This document shows, piece by piece, positions 25,522-39,568 of a stretch of DNA of 64,000 nucleotides; the stretch's first letter is position 1, and each line of letters begins with the position of its first letter. Below the pieces are notes generated by a model that ran no database searches, was not told the origin of the DNA, and saw only the letters and a list, made by a program, of their open reading frames with translations. The position numbers and the translations under genes were made by a program. Origin of the DNA: Acanthacorydalis orientalis (Eukaryota; Arthropoda; Insecta; Megaloptera; Corydalidae); assembly GCA_034766995.1 (NCBI GenBank), contig CM068322.1, positions 9,979,310 through 10,043,309 of the forward strand, written 5' to 3'.

Positions 25522-27242
25522 GTAAAAACGATACTTTCTGCAGTTTATTTTCGAATCAATACTTGTCTAAACTGTAGCAAAATGACGTCGAGAAAATCTT
25601 TTTGTTGCAAATCGCACACTGAGTAATTGAAATGTTTGATTTGAATGTTTACATGTTTGAAGTGTTAACTTTTTAAATGTTTTAAATAACTTGTCAGGCA
25701 TTAAAATTCAATATTTAATAAAATATGATTTTTTAAATATTTAAAAATGTATCTATACTGCAAAAGTCTTTTCTTTTTTATCTTTGAATTAAATAATGTG
25801 TCTAATGCATTCTGTGTTATTAATTATTAATAATCTATTTAATGTTTTGCTTGCATTAAAGTATCTGTAAAAAATTACAAAATTTAAATTTATAGTTAAT
25901 GATAAAAATGTATTATTTCTTATCGAATTTATTTTATTTTTATAATCTCAATGTATTTATTAAAAAAATGAATTAAATCTTAAGTTACAAAAGAATTAAA
26001 AATTTATTAAAATATTTTTGTAAATAAATTTATCTATTCTAATCTAAATTATTTAAACTTAGTTGCAAATATCAGAACTAAAGTAATGGAAAAAAATACC
26101 ATTACATAATAAAGAGGTATACTAGTTGAATTTTGTATATAAACAACTTTTTTTTAAATTTAAATATTCATCTCACTGGCCACGAAGACAAATTACTTTT
26201 TTCCTAAAAGCTCTTATGAATGAATTTAAATAATCCATTCTTACATTTTCCAATTTATTTATATTAGTAAAATACTATTCATCAACATACTTCTTAGACA
26301 ATGTAAATAAATGAGAAATTAATAATACAAGATCATATTAATAGACAGAGTTTTCTAACTTTATAATATTGAGATAATATTTGATCCTTATTATTAAAAC
26401 AATGATGATCATTATTTCATCACTTAATGTTTCGAAGTAATTTATATAAATTTTGCAATGGGCCAAATATTAAATGTTTTCTGACAACTCGCTTCATAGA
26501 AAATTGATGACATTTGTCCCAATAGTATCTCTAAGACACATCCGAAGTCTCAAAACATTTTTAATTAATGATAATTTTTTATTTAGTATCGTTCACAAAA
26601 TCAAACTCGAAAATTTATTCCCATCGCTGATAAAGAAATTTCACTTTAATAAATCGTGATTAGAAAAAATCTAATATAAAATTCTAATAAACAAGATCTT
26701 TTAATCACTGCTGAGTTGATTCATACAATCTGATAGTTTGCTGAATAAATCAAATAATTTGCTAAATGAAATAATATGTTATTATTTTCTACATCTACCA
26801 GCATACTGTCAAAACATTTCACTTTTTGTGTGATATTACAATATATTTGAATGACCTCAACATCTATTTGCTTTTTCGCTCAATAAGAAACTGTAAATAT
26901 ATAGAAAATAAAAATCAAACTTCTCTAGAGTTAATTATGAAAAGGTGAAACACTATTACTCAGTACAAAAACGATAAATTGGGAAGAAAATTTACCTTTC
27001 AATTATAAAATTCGATTGAAGGTTTATATTCTCTAAAAATGAAAATCTGTTGTGACTGATTCAAAATCTGTTTTCCGTAGACCCATGAAAGTACCACGCA
27101 ATATGCGGATGAAAATTATCGAATTGTTATACTCGATAGCATATTTAAATAAATGGATTTTTAAACTTTTTCAATAATCTGAACAGTAGAAGATATGAAA
27201 ATATAATAATTATTACACTGAAAATATTTAACATTTTTGGAA

Positions 27243-27366
27243 GCACACACACATAATCTCTCACTCATACATACACACACACATACATTCACACACACAC
27301 ATACACTCACACACACACATTCACACACACACACACACCCATACATTCACACACACACATTCACAT

Positions 27367-27432
<66 letters not shown>

Positions 27433-27442
27433 ATATATATAT
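27243..27442. repeat. Compound CA-rich microsatellite and (TA)n array
   Basis: About 150 bases of CACACA mixed with ATTCA and ATACA units (a CACACACATTCA-like higher-order pattern) pass into two (TA)n blocks split by TTTA. Open frames on both strands here encode only Thr-His or Cys-Val repeats and are artefacts. Confidence 0.9.
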
Positions 27443-27819
27443 GAGAAGAAAACGGAAATTTAATATATTATAATACACAAACAATTTTGATGTTTTTAAT
27501 CCTTATCTTAGTTTTAAAATAACAAAAACTAAATATTAGTAAATAGAATATTTTTACTCTTCTGAGAAACAACTACTATGAACTTTAACTGGAAACCAGC
27601 TACTAAGAAATTCTGCATCATAGTATAGATTTTGTGATGTTACATTTAGTATATTATTGCAATCGATTGTATCGAGCTTTACGCTTCAAAAATTTCTTCA
27701 CATACATCTCGTGGCCTATATAACCGCAATATTGGTATACAATATAAACTGATTTCTATATATCACTCCATATGTATAAATATACATGTGTGTATGTTTA
27801 TATATACATATGTGTGTAT

Positions 27820-27861
<42 letters not shown>

Positions 27862-29374
27862 ATAAACACACACGCATATATATAAATACATAAAAGAAAG
27901 AGAAAGAACTAGTCATTCTAGATATGAGATTTTTATATCTATTCCTTGCTACCATTTATACACCCTTTGATATTCTATTCTGAACACATACATGATCTGC
28001 TGAAAATGAGTTGAGGTTGAAATTGATGTTCATGGTCTTAGGTGAAATGTTTCACCTTTTATTAAACGAATTTCTTGTTAGATTATTCTTTTTTTTGTTA
28101 CTCTTATGTTTTCGATGACTGATGTTTTTTAATTTATTTTAATACAAAATATTTTTTTTAAAAAAAAGAAATAATAAAAACATTGTTTCTATAATTATCT
28201 CTAAATTTTTGGAAGGGCTTCTCAATTCTTATATATTAAGATACCATTGACCTTAAGAGAAAAGGTATTCTACCAATATGTTTATATTATTTCTTTTAAC
28301 TTTTCCCTTTAAACTATTTACACGTATTCATAAAAAGTATTGAATGATACAAAGTCAAATGAATCTTTGGAAATGTTGAGTAAATTATTCCATTTCCACC
28401 TGACTTTTTTCTACCATTATTTTTACAGTGTATACTCGTGTATTATTATGATATAAAATAACAGTTAAATATTTATTTAATAAGGGATTTTTAAAATTTT
28501 TTTCTGAAAGACCTCAAAGTTATTAATTATACAAATCTGTGATTTGATTTTAATTATAAAACATCTTAAACTGAAGAAAATTTCTTCAATTCCACCAAAC
28601 AATAACATAATATTTTACAATTATCATTGCATTTAATTTCTGATAAACAAATATGGTTTTCATTAACTTGTTTATATAAATTTCATTTTTGTATATTAAA
28701 CAAATTCATTTTTATTCCTCTGTTATAAAAATGATTCATTTTTGAAATAAATTATTAAATATTCATTTTTATATTAATGTTTATACGCGAATAGAAAAGG
28801 ATGACTCAAAAACTATCTAATCTATTAATTACAAAATATGAAAAAAGAATATTTACAATCGGCTAGCTACTAATATATTAATATGTAGTATTTTGTCTCT
28901 TTATAGACTGATAAAATTTGTTCAGCTACTATCTCAAAATATCTATATTAAAAATAATCTAAATTTTCGTCTCGACTTATTTTCTAAATACAGTAGTTAT
29001 GTAAGAAAATGAAGAAATAAAATTTACACTTCACGATTAGTACCAAATTTGGTAATATCCCACATATTTTATTTATTATTTTTCTTGCATTAGATTTTTA
29101 TTGAATTTATCAAAAATTTATATGTAAAATATGTTCGTTTTACAATCGATTATTTGTGAATTAAAAAATAATAATAGATCTCACTTACTCTATACTTTTT
29201 AATAACTTTTCTCATATATGATACATTCTACGTTTTTGTAAAATTTAGGGAGTATTTATAAAAATTTAATAGAAGATTCGAATTGTTACAATTATACAAA
29301 TCTTATATTGCTTAGGAAGAGTTATATTGATCATAGAATCCAAGAAGAACAGATATAAATTATTTTATTCATTG

Positions 29375-29415
<41 letters not shown>

Positions 29416-29441
29416 AAATTTATTTTATAGTTTATTATATA

Positions 29442-29503
<62 letters not shown>

Positions 29504-30004
29504 TTGTATTTCAAACTTCGAAAGATATTTTGAAAGTTTATAGTAAATTGATTTAATGCTCTGTATTTTCATAAAAGTGTTTCAAATTATTTGGTAAAAA
29601 AACTAATTTCCACTATAAAATGAAATATCACATCGTGTATCTGTTTAATTAAATATCAAAAGCGACATGAACAGGATATTTCTATTCATTTTGCATTATC
29701 GAATTTCGAAAGAACAACTTAATTTATAAGACAACATTACCAAGTCGCTAGTCCCAACAATCAAGTCGTTACTCTCAAGTACTAATTCGCAATAAATTCT
29801 GTATTATTAAATATGATTAATATCGTATATTAAGTAAAAGTTTCATTTTTTACGTCACTAAGTTATATTTGTAAAGAAATGCATTATAAGTGTACTAGTG
29901 CAATATTGTATTTGTATTTTTTACATTGAATTACATTTTTTTATAACATTGAAAATTTTCTTGGATATTTTTTCTCGTTCAATTTAATAAAAGAAATTTT
30001 ATAT

Positions 30005-30150
30005 CACTTCCATAAATGAATTTTTAACTTATCATAAAACAAACAATTTTTTCTGATAAAAAATTTTAATAATAAATTATTGAATGTTTTTTTATTGCTT
30101 ATGCATATTTCGGTGATGAAGTCTCATCTTCAGGACGCAAATTTGCATAG
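30005..30150 (+). mobile_element. Palindromic MITE-like element, family 1, left half at 30.0 kb
   Basis: The terminus CACTTCCATAAATGAATTTT is followed by ATCATAAAACAAACAAT and the core GCTTATGCATATTTCGGTGA, TGAAGTCTCATCTTCAGGAC. The right half is not recognisable. Confidence 0.6.
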
Positions 30151-30330
30151 AAAGCCATTAATCTTTTATGTACTTTATGAAATTGAAAAATTCTATTATG
30201 GAAGGGTATTTAAATACAGAGTTCTATAATTGTGATCTCTATATTAGTATTCAAATTTGGTTCGGAGTTATATTTATGTTTTAACTTATACACACACAAA
30301 TATTTACTTAAATACAAAACACACACACAA

Positions 30331-30376
<46 letters not shown>

Positions 30377-30415
30377 TATACACATTGTCTTGCTTATCTT
30401 CCTCCTATTGAATAA

Positions 30416-30583
30416 CTTGAGTTTTAGTTTTCCACTACTAATTTTGACACGTACGGCATCTTGAAATAAATTTTAGGTAATATAAATCTTAGTTATCTAG
30501 AGTTATCTTAGTTATCGAAGTATCTAAAATAAACCTGAATCTCGCACACGTGTCGAAACTAGTAATGGAAAACAGAAACTCAA
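30416..30583. mobile_element. Short inverted-repeat element (unknown MITE)
   Basis: The left arm CTTGAGTTTTAGTTTTCCAC, TACTAATTTTGACACGT pairs with the right arm, whose reverse complement reads CTTGAGTTTCTGTTTTCCAT, TACTAGTTTCGACACGT. The arms are about 37 bases with few mismatches, enclosing about 95 bases that contain repeated TTAGTTATC words. No coding sequence. This architecture fits a small non-autonomous DNA transposon; its superfamily is unclear. Confidence 0.65.
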
Positions 30584-31693
30584 GTGATCCTAAGGAATGA
30601 AAACCACCCTAAATCGCATCAAGTAGATCGCAAGTATAAAAACATATAATTATATATAAATATATATATATATATATATGCGTGTGTATAAATAAATAAA
30701 TATATTAATATATATATAACAACTCTTTTTTTAGATACTTCACTACATATTATCATAAATTTAATTATATCAATCATTAAAATATTGGATAAGTTTGTAA
30801 TTAAGTCAAAAAAATTTTTTACTCTAATATAGATAAATTGGCATGCTTCAATAGTTTATCATTAATGTATTTCATACTTCATGTAATAAATTACCATTCT
30901 CTCTCCCGCTCTGTCCTATATATATATATATATATTGTTTAATCGATGCTTAAGTGTACTTTACAGTTATGTTAGTATTTATTAAACCCATCATTTTGAG
31001 TTAATTGAATTTATTTACTTCATGAGTAATACGTTATGACAATAATTATCTCTTAGTCATAGAATAAATGTGTTTATCTAGTAGCAAATGTTAGTACATC
31101 CATTTAGTTTCTTTTAAATGCATATTTTAAAAATTCAAATACGTAGACAGTTCATAGTATGTATTATTTATGATATTGTGATAATCTGGTTTTGTATTTT
31201 GATCATATATGAACAGACAAATATAAAAAGAAACAAATATTTGAAAAAGGCATCATTTTAAAGAAAAAAAATAAAATCAAAGAATTTCGCCTGTCAGCTA
31301 CAAATAATTATAAATAAGTTACAATTTAATTTATTTTACTTCATTAAAGTTCTATATAAAGAGTTGTACAGTTATTATTGTTAAATTATCATTAAATTAA
31401 CATAAATAAAGATCGATGAAGGTAAAAAACAACTTTAAATTCAAAATTGTTGTGAATTTTTTATTACATATCAATTTTTATATTTGTCACCTTCTAAATG
31501 CATCAATAGAATTTTGTCATTATATCAATGTTTCGTATATTATTTCATTAATTTGTTCTGTCGTCAAGACACAAATACAATCTAATTTGTATATATATAT
31601 ATATAATATTAAAAACATTAGTCATTTAAATATTGAACTACAACCAATCGTATAGGTCAATTAACGAATTAAAAATACTTATTTTATTTTTAG

Positions 31694-32159
31694 GCTGCGG
31701 AGATGCGTTTCAAAGCAACAGACGGACCAGTCGACGTTCACCATAACGGAAATCATCATCTGAACAGACGTTCCCTGAATCGCACAAGCGGTGACAATAC
31801 CAGAAACGTTCAGGATATCAATCCGACAAGGGATACTTTAACAAACACTAATCTTTCACTCCATGGAAACAGTGACGATATTACGACATGGTCGTACAGC
31901 AACGATCAAATTATCAATAGTAATCTTGTAGTGCAACAGCAGAACGATCACAATCAACTACAAAAGAATAATCTGCTGCGTAATATCAATAACAACCTGG
32001 CGGCCGCATTGCAAGAACATGAGCGCATCGCGCTACACCACCACCATCATCACCATCAACATCAATTGCAACAGAAGAGATTACCGAGGAGAAACGTGAC
32101 ATCATCATCAATTTGTTCAGCGGAGTCGTCACCAGATGACAGCTTTTTAGAATATGAAG
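31694..32159 (+). CDS. Schip1: Probable Schip1 orthologue, exon with first in-window ATG
   Basis: The exon follows an acceptor (TTATTTTTAG, AG at 31692-31693). It contains GCTGCGGAG, then ATG at 31703 with a purine at -3, and stays open to a donor (GAAG before GTAGGG, GT at 32160-32161). The in-frame codons between acceptor and ATG are open, so coding could start further upstream. It encodes 152 full codons plus one base (phase 1). The protein is hydrophilic and probably disordered: Asn/His/Gln-rich, with seven His at residues 112-118 and a Ser-rich acidic end (SSSICSAESSPDDSFLEYE). Base composition is far less AT-rich than the surroundings. Assignment to Schip1 rests on the third exon. SCHIP-1 proteins are coiled-coil adaptors that bind the NF2 product merlin and, in flies, act with Kibra in Hippo signalling. 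The gene structure is seen directly; the name is inferred. Confidence 0.6.
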
Positions 32160-32279
32160 GTAGGGTCGTTTTGTGCTCAAATCAATATGCGTGGTTGAGT
32201 CTTATTGAGTGTTATTACTTGAGTTTACTAAAGGAAATATGTTAACTAAACAAAGAAATATGCTCATTTAATACTCCTA

Positions 32280-32342
<63 letters not shown>

Positions 32343-32862
32343 GAACATAAATTTTCAAATATTTCTTTAGAAAGAACAATTTACTCTCAGATATTCACAA
32401 ATTTTGACAAATGAAAAATATTCTTTTCATTATAGTGGTTGATCAAAGTGCATGTAATTAAGTACATCAACTTACATACTACCGCGCTGTTTTTAAGAAG
32501 TTATAATTTTCAAGATAGATTTATAAATATTTATCATTCGATAATTATATTCTACTACTGAAAAATATGTACATACTTTTCTCACAGCTTGTTTATTAAA
32601 AGCAGATATTAGTCTATATTGAAAAAGTATTTTTTTTTAATTTTTAAGATTTCTTTATATTTTGTACATGTTTTTGAGAATAATTATTATATAAACTTGA
32701 AAATTCTATTAATTGTACAAACACATTTAATTTATATTTACAATTCACATTTTTTTTATAAAAGTCATAAAATTAATCTTATAAACTAAAAAAATATGTA
32801 TTATTCATTCGCACAAATTATAACATTTTAATTCAATGTAACATATGTTACAGGTATATGTA

Positions 32863-33426
32863 TTAGGTTGTTAGAATAATTACGAATTTTGTTTTTTGAA
32901 TTCTAACTTTATTTTTTTCAATGAAAGTGTCATTTGATCGTGTTCATGTTAATATCTTGTAAAATGGATTATTCAGTCTGCATTTTGGTAACATCCACTT
33001 TGGTTTTATTATGTTTTTTTTCTTTAAATTGGGTTTTTGAATTAAAGTTGGAAAATAACCAAATAAGAGCAGTTTTTGTATGAGTTCAAAACGGGTGATA
33101 AAGCAACAGAAACTGCTCGTAAACTAAACGATGCTTTTGGTGTGGGTACTATTAGGGAACGTACGATACAATGGTGGTTTCAAAAATTTTGCGTTGGGGA
33201 CGAGAGCCTCGAAAATGAAGGTCGCGGGCATCATTCTTGAGTTCATAATGACCAGCTGAATGCATTAGTTGAATCAGAACCACGCACAACAATTCGGAAG
33301 CTTACACAAAAGTTAGTCGTTAGTCATTCAACAATACTGAACCACTTAAAACAGCTATGAAAATTAAAAAAGAGAAAAATATATATGAATTTGAAGTAAA
33401 CAGCAATTATTTTTCTATCAATCTAA
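32863..33426 (+). mobile_element. Mariner transposon D, internally deleted (564 bp)
   Basis: The ends are TTAGGTTGTTAGAATAATTA and, in reverse complement, TTAGATTGATAGAAAAATAA. TA flanks the element on both sides (32861-32862 and 33427-33428). The plus strand carries the N-terminal third of a mariner transposase, with stops and frame breaks: KATETARKLNDAFGVGTIRE, RTIQWWFQKFCVGDESLENE, then VESEPRTTIRKLTQKL and a HLKQL. It is then joined directly to the 3' end of the element. The DDD catalytic domain is gone. It belongs to the same family as elements E, F and the 80-bp copy at 51731. Confidence 0.9.
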
Positions 33427-33494
33427 TAATAAAAAAATTTTAAGATGCAAAATAAGCTAGTTATAAAAAAAGACCGTTCTTATTCATAATATTG

Positions 33495-33560
<66 letters not shown>

Positions 33561-33775
33561 AGATATATATATATACACTTTTATAGTTCTGTATTAAGCC
33601 AAAATTGATTTTCTGTGAATGATGAATTAAATAATTAAAAAATAAACGACTATTAAAATTAATTAAGCTGGTTTTGCTTGAAGTAACTCATCATTATATC
33701 TATTTTAATAAGTTTTAAGATATAAATAGTTAATATTGCCAGAACATAATTGTGATTAGACACTGAAGATAAATT

Positions 33776-33956
33776 CACTTTCACAAATGAATTTTTCAAT
33801 CGTTCCACAAATCACTGCATTTTTTAAGATCTATAGTATTCAATAAAAATCATTATTGATCATTTATTGAAAAATTTTCGATAAATTATTATTAACCATT
33901 TTTACTTGTTGCTTATGCAGATTTTGATAACGATACCGTCATTCTTTAAAAACTAA
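33776..33956 (+). mobile_element. Palindromic MITE-like element, family 1, left half at 33.8 kb
   Basis: The terminus CACTTTCACAAATGAATTTT is followed by GTTCCACAAATCAC, GTTGCTTATGCAGATTTTGA and ACGATACCGTCATTCTTTA. The right half is absent. Confidence 0.6.
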
Positions 33957-34148
33957 GTTAAAGAAAAATCTTACTTAAGATTGCTTTAGAAGTAAGTAGT
34001 TAGATATTTTACCAAACTCATATATTACTATTCATGACTGAAATATGTGACATAACTGAAATATATTCATTTTTGTAAATAAAACTGCTCTTAAATGAAG
34101 TTGAAAGTGTTCAGTGTAAATTTTATATGAATGTATATATTTTATATG

Positions 34149-34203
<55 letters not shown>

Positions 34204-34758
34204 AAACGTTTCATTTTATATTTTCTAAAAAGCTTTTATTATAAAATCATATTTTATGCAACACTCGATTCCGAATCGTCTTTTTCTTTTGTTTGGATAT
34301 TTACAGAAATCTTTTTTATTGAACATAATAACTACTTACATAATACATAAACATTTGTCCAGTTTAACACAATCAACTAATTTGAAATATCATTCATGAT
34401 AAGTAAATGATAAACAGTTTATTTTTAATGTTATTTGAATACATTTTTCTTGTTATTTGACTCGCACTAAATACATTACTTACTATTACTGGAATATATT
34501 GCAGTAAATGTAGGCAAACTTACATACATAAATACTCATTGTTATAATATTTATTAATTGACATAAAGTGATAAAGCAAAATGTAAATATTATGACCTTT
34601 TATTATGATTTTTATCTCGAATAAAATTAACAATTTACAAGTTTTATATATAATTATTCTCTGGAAATATTCACCATGAGTTATTATATTTCACTATATT
34701 CTAAACTTAATACCATTTTCAACTTCTCAAAATAATAAAATTTCTCTTTTTACATATA

Positions 34759-34817
<59 letters not shown>

Positions 34818-34885
34818 GTACATATTCAATACACACTATACTAGTTACTGCTGAAGTGTGTTAATTATTTCTTTTTCTTTTACAG

Positions 34886-36438
34886 AAGCACATCAAAGCT
34901 GTTCATCAATAGATACATCGCCACAAGGTGACGAGGAAGACCGATGTTTTGAATTATCAGACTCAGAATCGTGTTCAGATGATGGAAACTTGAGCGGAAA
35001 CAGTCATGTCGGCAATCCAGTTCGTACAAGAGGCATTGTAAACCCCAACTATCCTGGATTTCAACATCTAGCGCATACTCTTGAATATTCCATCAAATCA
35101 CATATATCTGACACAGATTTAACAGATGACGATTTAGATGGTGATCCGATATTACCAATCGATGAAAATAGTATAAACAACAATAATAGTAGTAATAATA
35201 ACAACAACGAAGATGATGTCGAATTTAAAATAGATAGTGTGAATCGTTTGGATAGTGTGGAAAACATACAAAAGGTGTTCTATGATAAACCAAAATTTAG
35301 TATTCCTCTTGAATGTGATACGGAAAAACGTATAAATTATGTTGTAGATCTGTCGGAAAATGCAAACACAAGTGTTATAACAGATGTAGGAATAGAAAAT
35401 AGCATTGCCGATACGAAAAAAGTGTCTAATGTCGATGCGATAATCACATTAAGTGATAGTTTACAACCAGAAGTAAGTAGTATAACAACTTGTGACGCAC
35501 CCGAAAATAATGATGTTCCTGCAGTGACTTCTTGCGACGAAGAACTAAATAATATTGAATTACCATTATCATCACTGAATATTCCTGACGAAGAAGTTGA
35601 ACGATTATCCACATCAACTGATGATATAATCGGTGATTTCGGTAAAGAAATCGAACAAGAAATAGGTCGAATTGTTGCACGTAATATAGAGTTTGAAAGA
35701 CTCGAACAGGCGGTGGACAAATTATCAGTCACTGAAAAGCAACAGCGTAAACAGGAAATTGTTCGATATAATATCGAACCAGTTCAACCGATTCACACTA
35801 CTGGAGACGATATTGTCAAAGTTGTCGAAACTGAATGTGAAGTTGTTAACAGTAATTTAAAAGTTCGTGAACCAAACTGTAAAGTTGTCGAAACAATTTC
35901 CGACGAGATGACAGCTGTTACGATGCCAATACCGGTAGCCGTTTTATCCGGCCCGGTAGCTATTAAGGCGAAAATGGTCGATGCATTTTTGTCAGATACT
36001 CGTGAAGATTTAGTTGATGTAAAAACAGTCGAAAAAGAAAAACGTACAATCGAAGATTCGAATCGGGAGAACGAAGAAAGAAGCGCTAAAATGGTGATGA
36101 TGGACAAACCGATGCTCGTCGAAAAACACGACGACGATATCGAAAAGTTCAGTAAAGAAGAACAGCGCAAACATGAGAAAGAAAAAGACGAGGACAGCGG
36201 CGTGCCTCGTAAAAAAGAGAAGATGGAAATAAATTATAACGTTAAAAAGAACCAATACCACAGTCACCGGCGTGATGGGCATCAGCAAGTAGCTAGTGTT
36301 ATACCAATACAAAGGAGAGACCTGTCCGGGAGGAGCAGGGAGTCGACGGCAGCCAACAGAAGATCCTTGCCAGCAGCGATGCGACCTGAGAAGAAGCGAA
36401 CATCACCGGAAGTTTTCGGTAAGGTGGACTTGATTTAA
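34886..36438 (+). CDS. Schip1: Probable Schip1 orthologue, large central exon
   Basis: The exon body is 34886-36418 (1533 nt, a multiple of three). The acceptor is TTTTACAG and the donor TTTTCG before GTAAGG. An in-frame stop at 36436-36438 ends the frame if the donor is not used, so the end given includes that read-through tail. Entered in phase 1, the exon spells residues 153-663 of the joined protein. Features in order: an acidic Ser-rich segment with DEEDRCFELSDSESCSDDGN (about 168-186), GIVNPNYPGFQHLAHTLEYS, an acidic SDTDLTDDDLDGD stretch, an Asn run coded by mixed AAC/AAT codons (about 250-260), a long Glu/Val/Asp-rich disordered part, a charged Lys/Glu region, and a basic tail (SGRSRESTAANRRSLPAAMR) before the conserved C-terminal domain. 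No membrane segments or enzymatic motifs. Fast-evolving low-complexity sequence before a conserved C-terminus suits a scaffold protein. Confidence 0.65.
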
Positions 36439-36654
36439 TTACACACTTATTACTTTACATTCTCGTTCGTATTAGTTTAGTTTGAGAATAATGATTCTTG
36501 CTGTAGTTAATGTTTGGATACACTAGCGCCTTTGTTCGTGTAGACGATCGATACCACCGAATTACCTGGTTGTACAAAATTGGTAGCTCAATTTATTTGC
36601 GGCGATAATAAAACCACTCTAATTAAAATACTTAATTTTCACAAAATTATACTT

Positions 36655-36711
<57 letters not shown>

Positions 36712-36996
36712 CAATCATGTACTGTGTTAAAATTCTTATTTTCTCAGTGTTACTATTACAAAGTTCATCAACTATAACAAGTAGATAAAAAAAATTCATA
36801 AAAAAATAATATTTTCAAAGTTTTCAAGATTATATTTGTTTTACACACATTTAAGAATATCTATCAAGATTTTATTCATAATACTAATAATTTCAAGGAA
36901 TAAAAATAAATAGTTATTAAACTTCATTATGTTTAATACTCAGTGAATTATATTATGGTACTAAAAAAAATTATTATGCTGAAATCAACAAATATG

Positions 36997-37048
<52 letters not shown>

Positions 37049-37616
37049 ATTGGCATTTTAAATGATAAAATATGGTGATTATTAAAATTTAGTAAATAGA
37101 GAACCAATATGGTCGTTCACAAATTATATTTTCAGTGCAAACTAAAATCAAAATAGTGAATAACATGTAGTACATTCAACCTAAAAATTATTTTAAAATA
37201 TATGTAAAATATATTATTTGAAATGAATATAAATACGTGTGTAGAATACATCGTATGATTCATGTAAACACCCACTATTATATTACTTATAATTCATTAC
37301 AGTTCAGAATAACCCATTGTTACAATCATAGCTTTGTGTGTAAAACATTTATTTTCATTTCCGTAATAGTTAAAGTTTTGTTAAAAGCACGTATATATAA
37401 TTGAAATTACAAATTAATACCTAGATTCTTTGTAGAAATAAATTTAATTTGAAAATTATTACAACTGTTCATGAAAAATATTCAAACGAAAAATCCTCCT
37501 GTATGCATACTCGTATGTTCAATTTCAAATTTACAAATTATAATAAGATTTTCATGATTTATACATAATTTATACGGTACCAATGTCTATAAATTTTTAT
37601 TCAGAATAATTGATTT

Positions 37617-37672
<56 letters not shown>

Positions 37673-39568
37673 GTATGATTTTATTATATATATAACGATT
37701 GTTAAAGATTGAAATTCCTCTTCGTGCAAACTAAACTTCAAATTACACAAAGAAGTACATCGATAGTACAAAATGATTATTTTTTTCGCATAAAATTACG
37801 CAATATCTTAAAATTTAAGTATGCAATAATTTATTTAATACATTTTTTTAATATATTTCTAATTTTTTGTTGTAATAATCTTAGTATTCAATTTTATAGC
37901 TATATTTCATATAAAATAAATTTATTTTTCACTTTTTTTTAGTTAATTTTGAATCTTGTTACGAAGTTATTTGTATTTTGTATCTATTTTATTAGAATTA
38001 TTTCTTAAAATATTAGGACAACCATGAGTATAATTAATAATATTCATTTCTTAAACAAATAAATTTGTTTTTTTTTAATAAAAGAAAAATTATTTTACAT
38101 TATTTCTTACAGAGAAAACTTAGATAGCAGACAGAGTTATATTTTATAAAAAAAAAACAGTTATCAAACGAAGTTGGTTCAAGATATTTCATTTTAATTA
38201 CTGCTTGCATGCGATATATCATGCATTCTTTTATCTTCTTGATATCCTGTCAGGGAATAATTTACTTTTACTCTAGAAATAATCATAGATTCTCCCGGGC
38301 GTTTGAGACTATATTAATATGAACTGAATTTCGGAGGTTTACTCTCTAGTTTATTTGTTTTTCAATGTCTTCAATTGGATTTAATCCAAAATTGCGTTTA
38401 ACCAATTTGTAAATAATTCCACATAATTTCTAAGCCACGAAAGTATTCATCAACACATCTAACAGTGCATAGTCAAACGTCATTTTAAATTAATCTAAAT
38501 TCAAGGCTGATATATGGTACGAAGTTCAGAAAATATTTTTCTATAATATCTATTATGTATCGTACAGTAGTTAATAATCCTCTCTCTATAACACATCAAT
38601 ATGACCGTCTAAAAACATTTCACTTCCTTCCATAATTGAAACACCTTAAAATCTGACCCGTTCTCAATACACACATCGAGCTTATTATTCATTACTTCTT
38701 CTTCACACTTTTCTTCCAACATCAGAAGCATTTAGAATGAATCTATTAATCCTAATAATCAACTAATATCTAATAAGTAAATATCAATATCAGACCTAAT
38801 GAAATATTTATAGTGTTTTACAAAAAATATAACTTTGTGCAGATGAATAAATATGTACTTGGTATAATAATTGTAGGTAATAATTTATTTTTCAAATATA
38901 TTATTTAAAATTCCACTATCTACTTTACTCAGTTCATTATAATTTCCTTCAATACTCATCTCAATTGAAACTAATGAATAACATGCAAGTCAATATTACT
39001 GGTAACAAATTAATGCACTCGTACATTGAATTCTGCATGATAATTTGTAGTAAGTGCAGAGAGTATGTATGCTATGTATGCTTCACATCCTGGCATAGAC
39101 CGAAAGCATACCGAATTAAATTATATCATGTGTATGTTGGAAATGTTCAAACTCCTACACTCTAACGAAATGAAGTTAATATCATTAACGAAGAATGTTT
39201 AATTTATTATAATAACTTTAAAATTAAATCAGTAAACGAGTAAAAGTTATTTTAAAAGGAAATCGCGACACAATGTAGTAGTAACGGTATACTTCACAAC
39301 AAAAAAATAAATTATTAAAAATAATATGTTAGAAAAATAAATTATTGTTGCTATTAAATGCTATCTGAATTATATTTGTCTCTCAAAATCAAGACAGTCG
39401 AAATAACTACATTGACACTCTTGTCTACAAGAGTTTTTAATATATAATAGTTTTTCTACGAATTTCAATTTAAAAAGTTTTGATATCATGTTTTTTTATA
39501 AATATTACACCATACTCAATGAAAATAACATCTTTTTACAATAATATAATTCTGACTCCACGGCTAAA

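Larger units (their letters stand above)
25600..31693. other. Non-coding AT-rich stretch upstream of the first recognised exon
   Basis: No gene was seen. (TA)n arrays lie at about 27391-27442, 27822-27860, 29379-29408, 29440-29501, 30337-30371, 30657-30680, 30917-30936 and 31589-31604. The stretch may be a 5' intron if the 25.3-25.5 kb exon candidate is real. Small elements within it are listed separately. Confidence 0.55.
32160..34885 (+). other. Intron 1 of the Schip1-like gene
   Basis: GT at 32160 and AG at 34884-34885. Joining exon 1 (one base left over) to the next exon gives GAA (Glu) and keeps the long frame open. The intron holds (TA)n arrays at 32284-32323 (followed by TG repeats), 33498-33576 (with TAGATA units), 34149-34199 and 34758-34818. 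It also holds mariner D and a half MITE of family 1. The donor is read through by an in-frame extension that stops at 32243-32245, so an unspliced transcript would give a truncated protein. Confidence 0.65.

Noticed and set aside
27161..27473. Thr-His-rich and Cys-Val-rich open frames on both strands
   Set aside because: They are translations of the CA/TG microsatellite, not proteins.
35061..36312. Minus-strand open frames of up to 131 codons opposite the large Schip1-like exon
   Set aside because: They are shadows of the plus-strand coding exon, which has consistent splice sites and phase.
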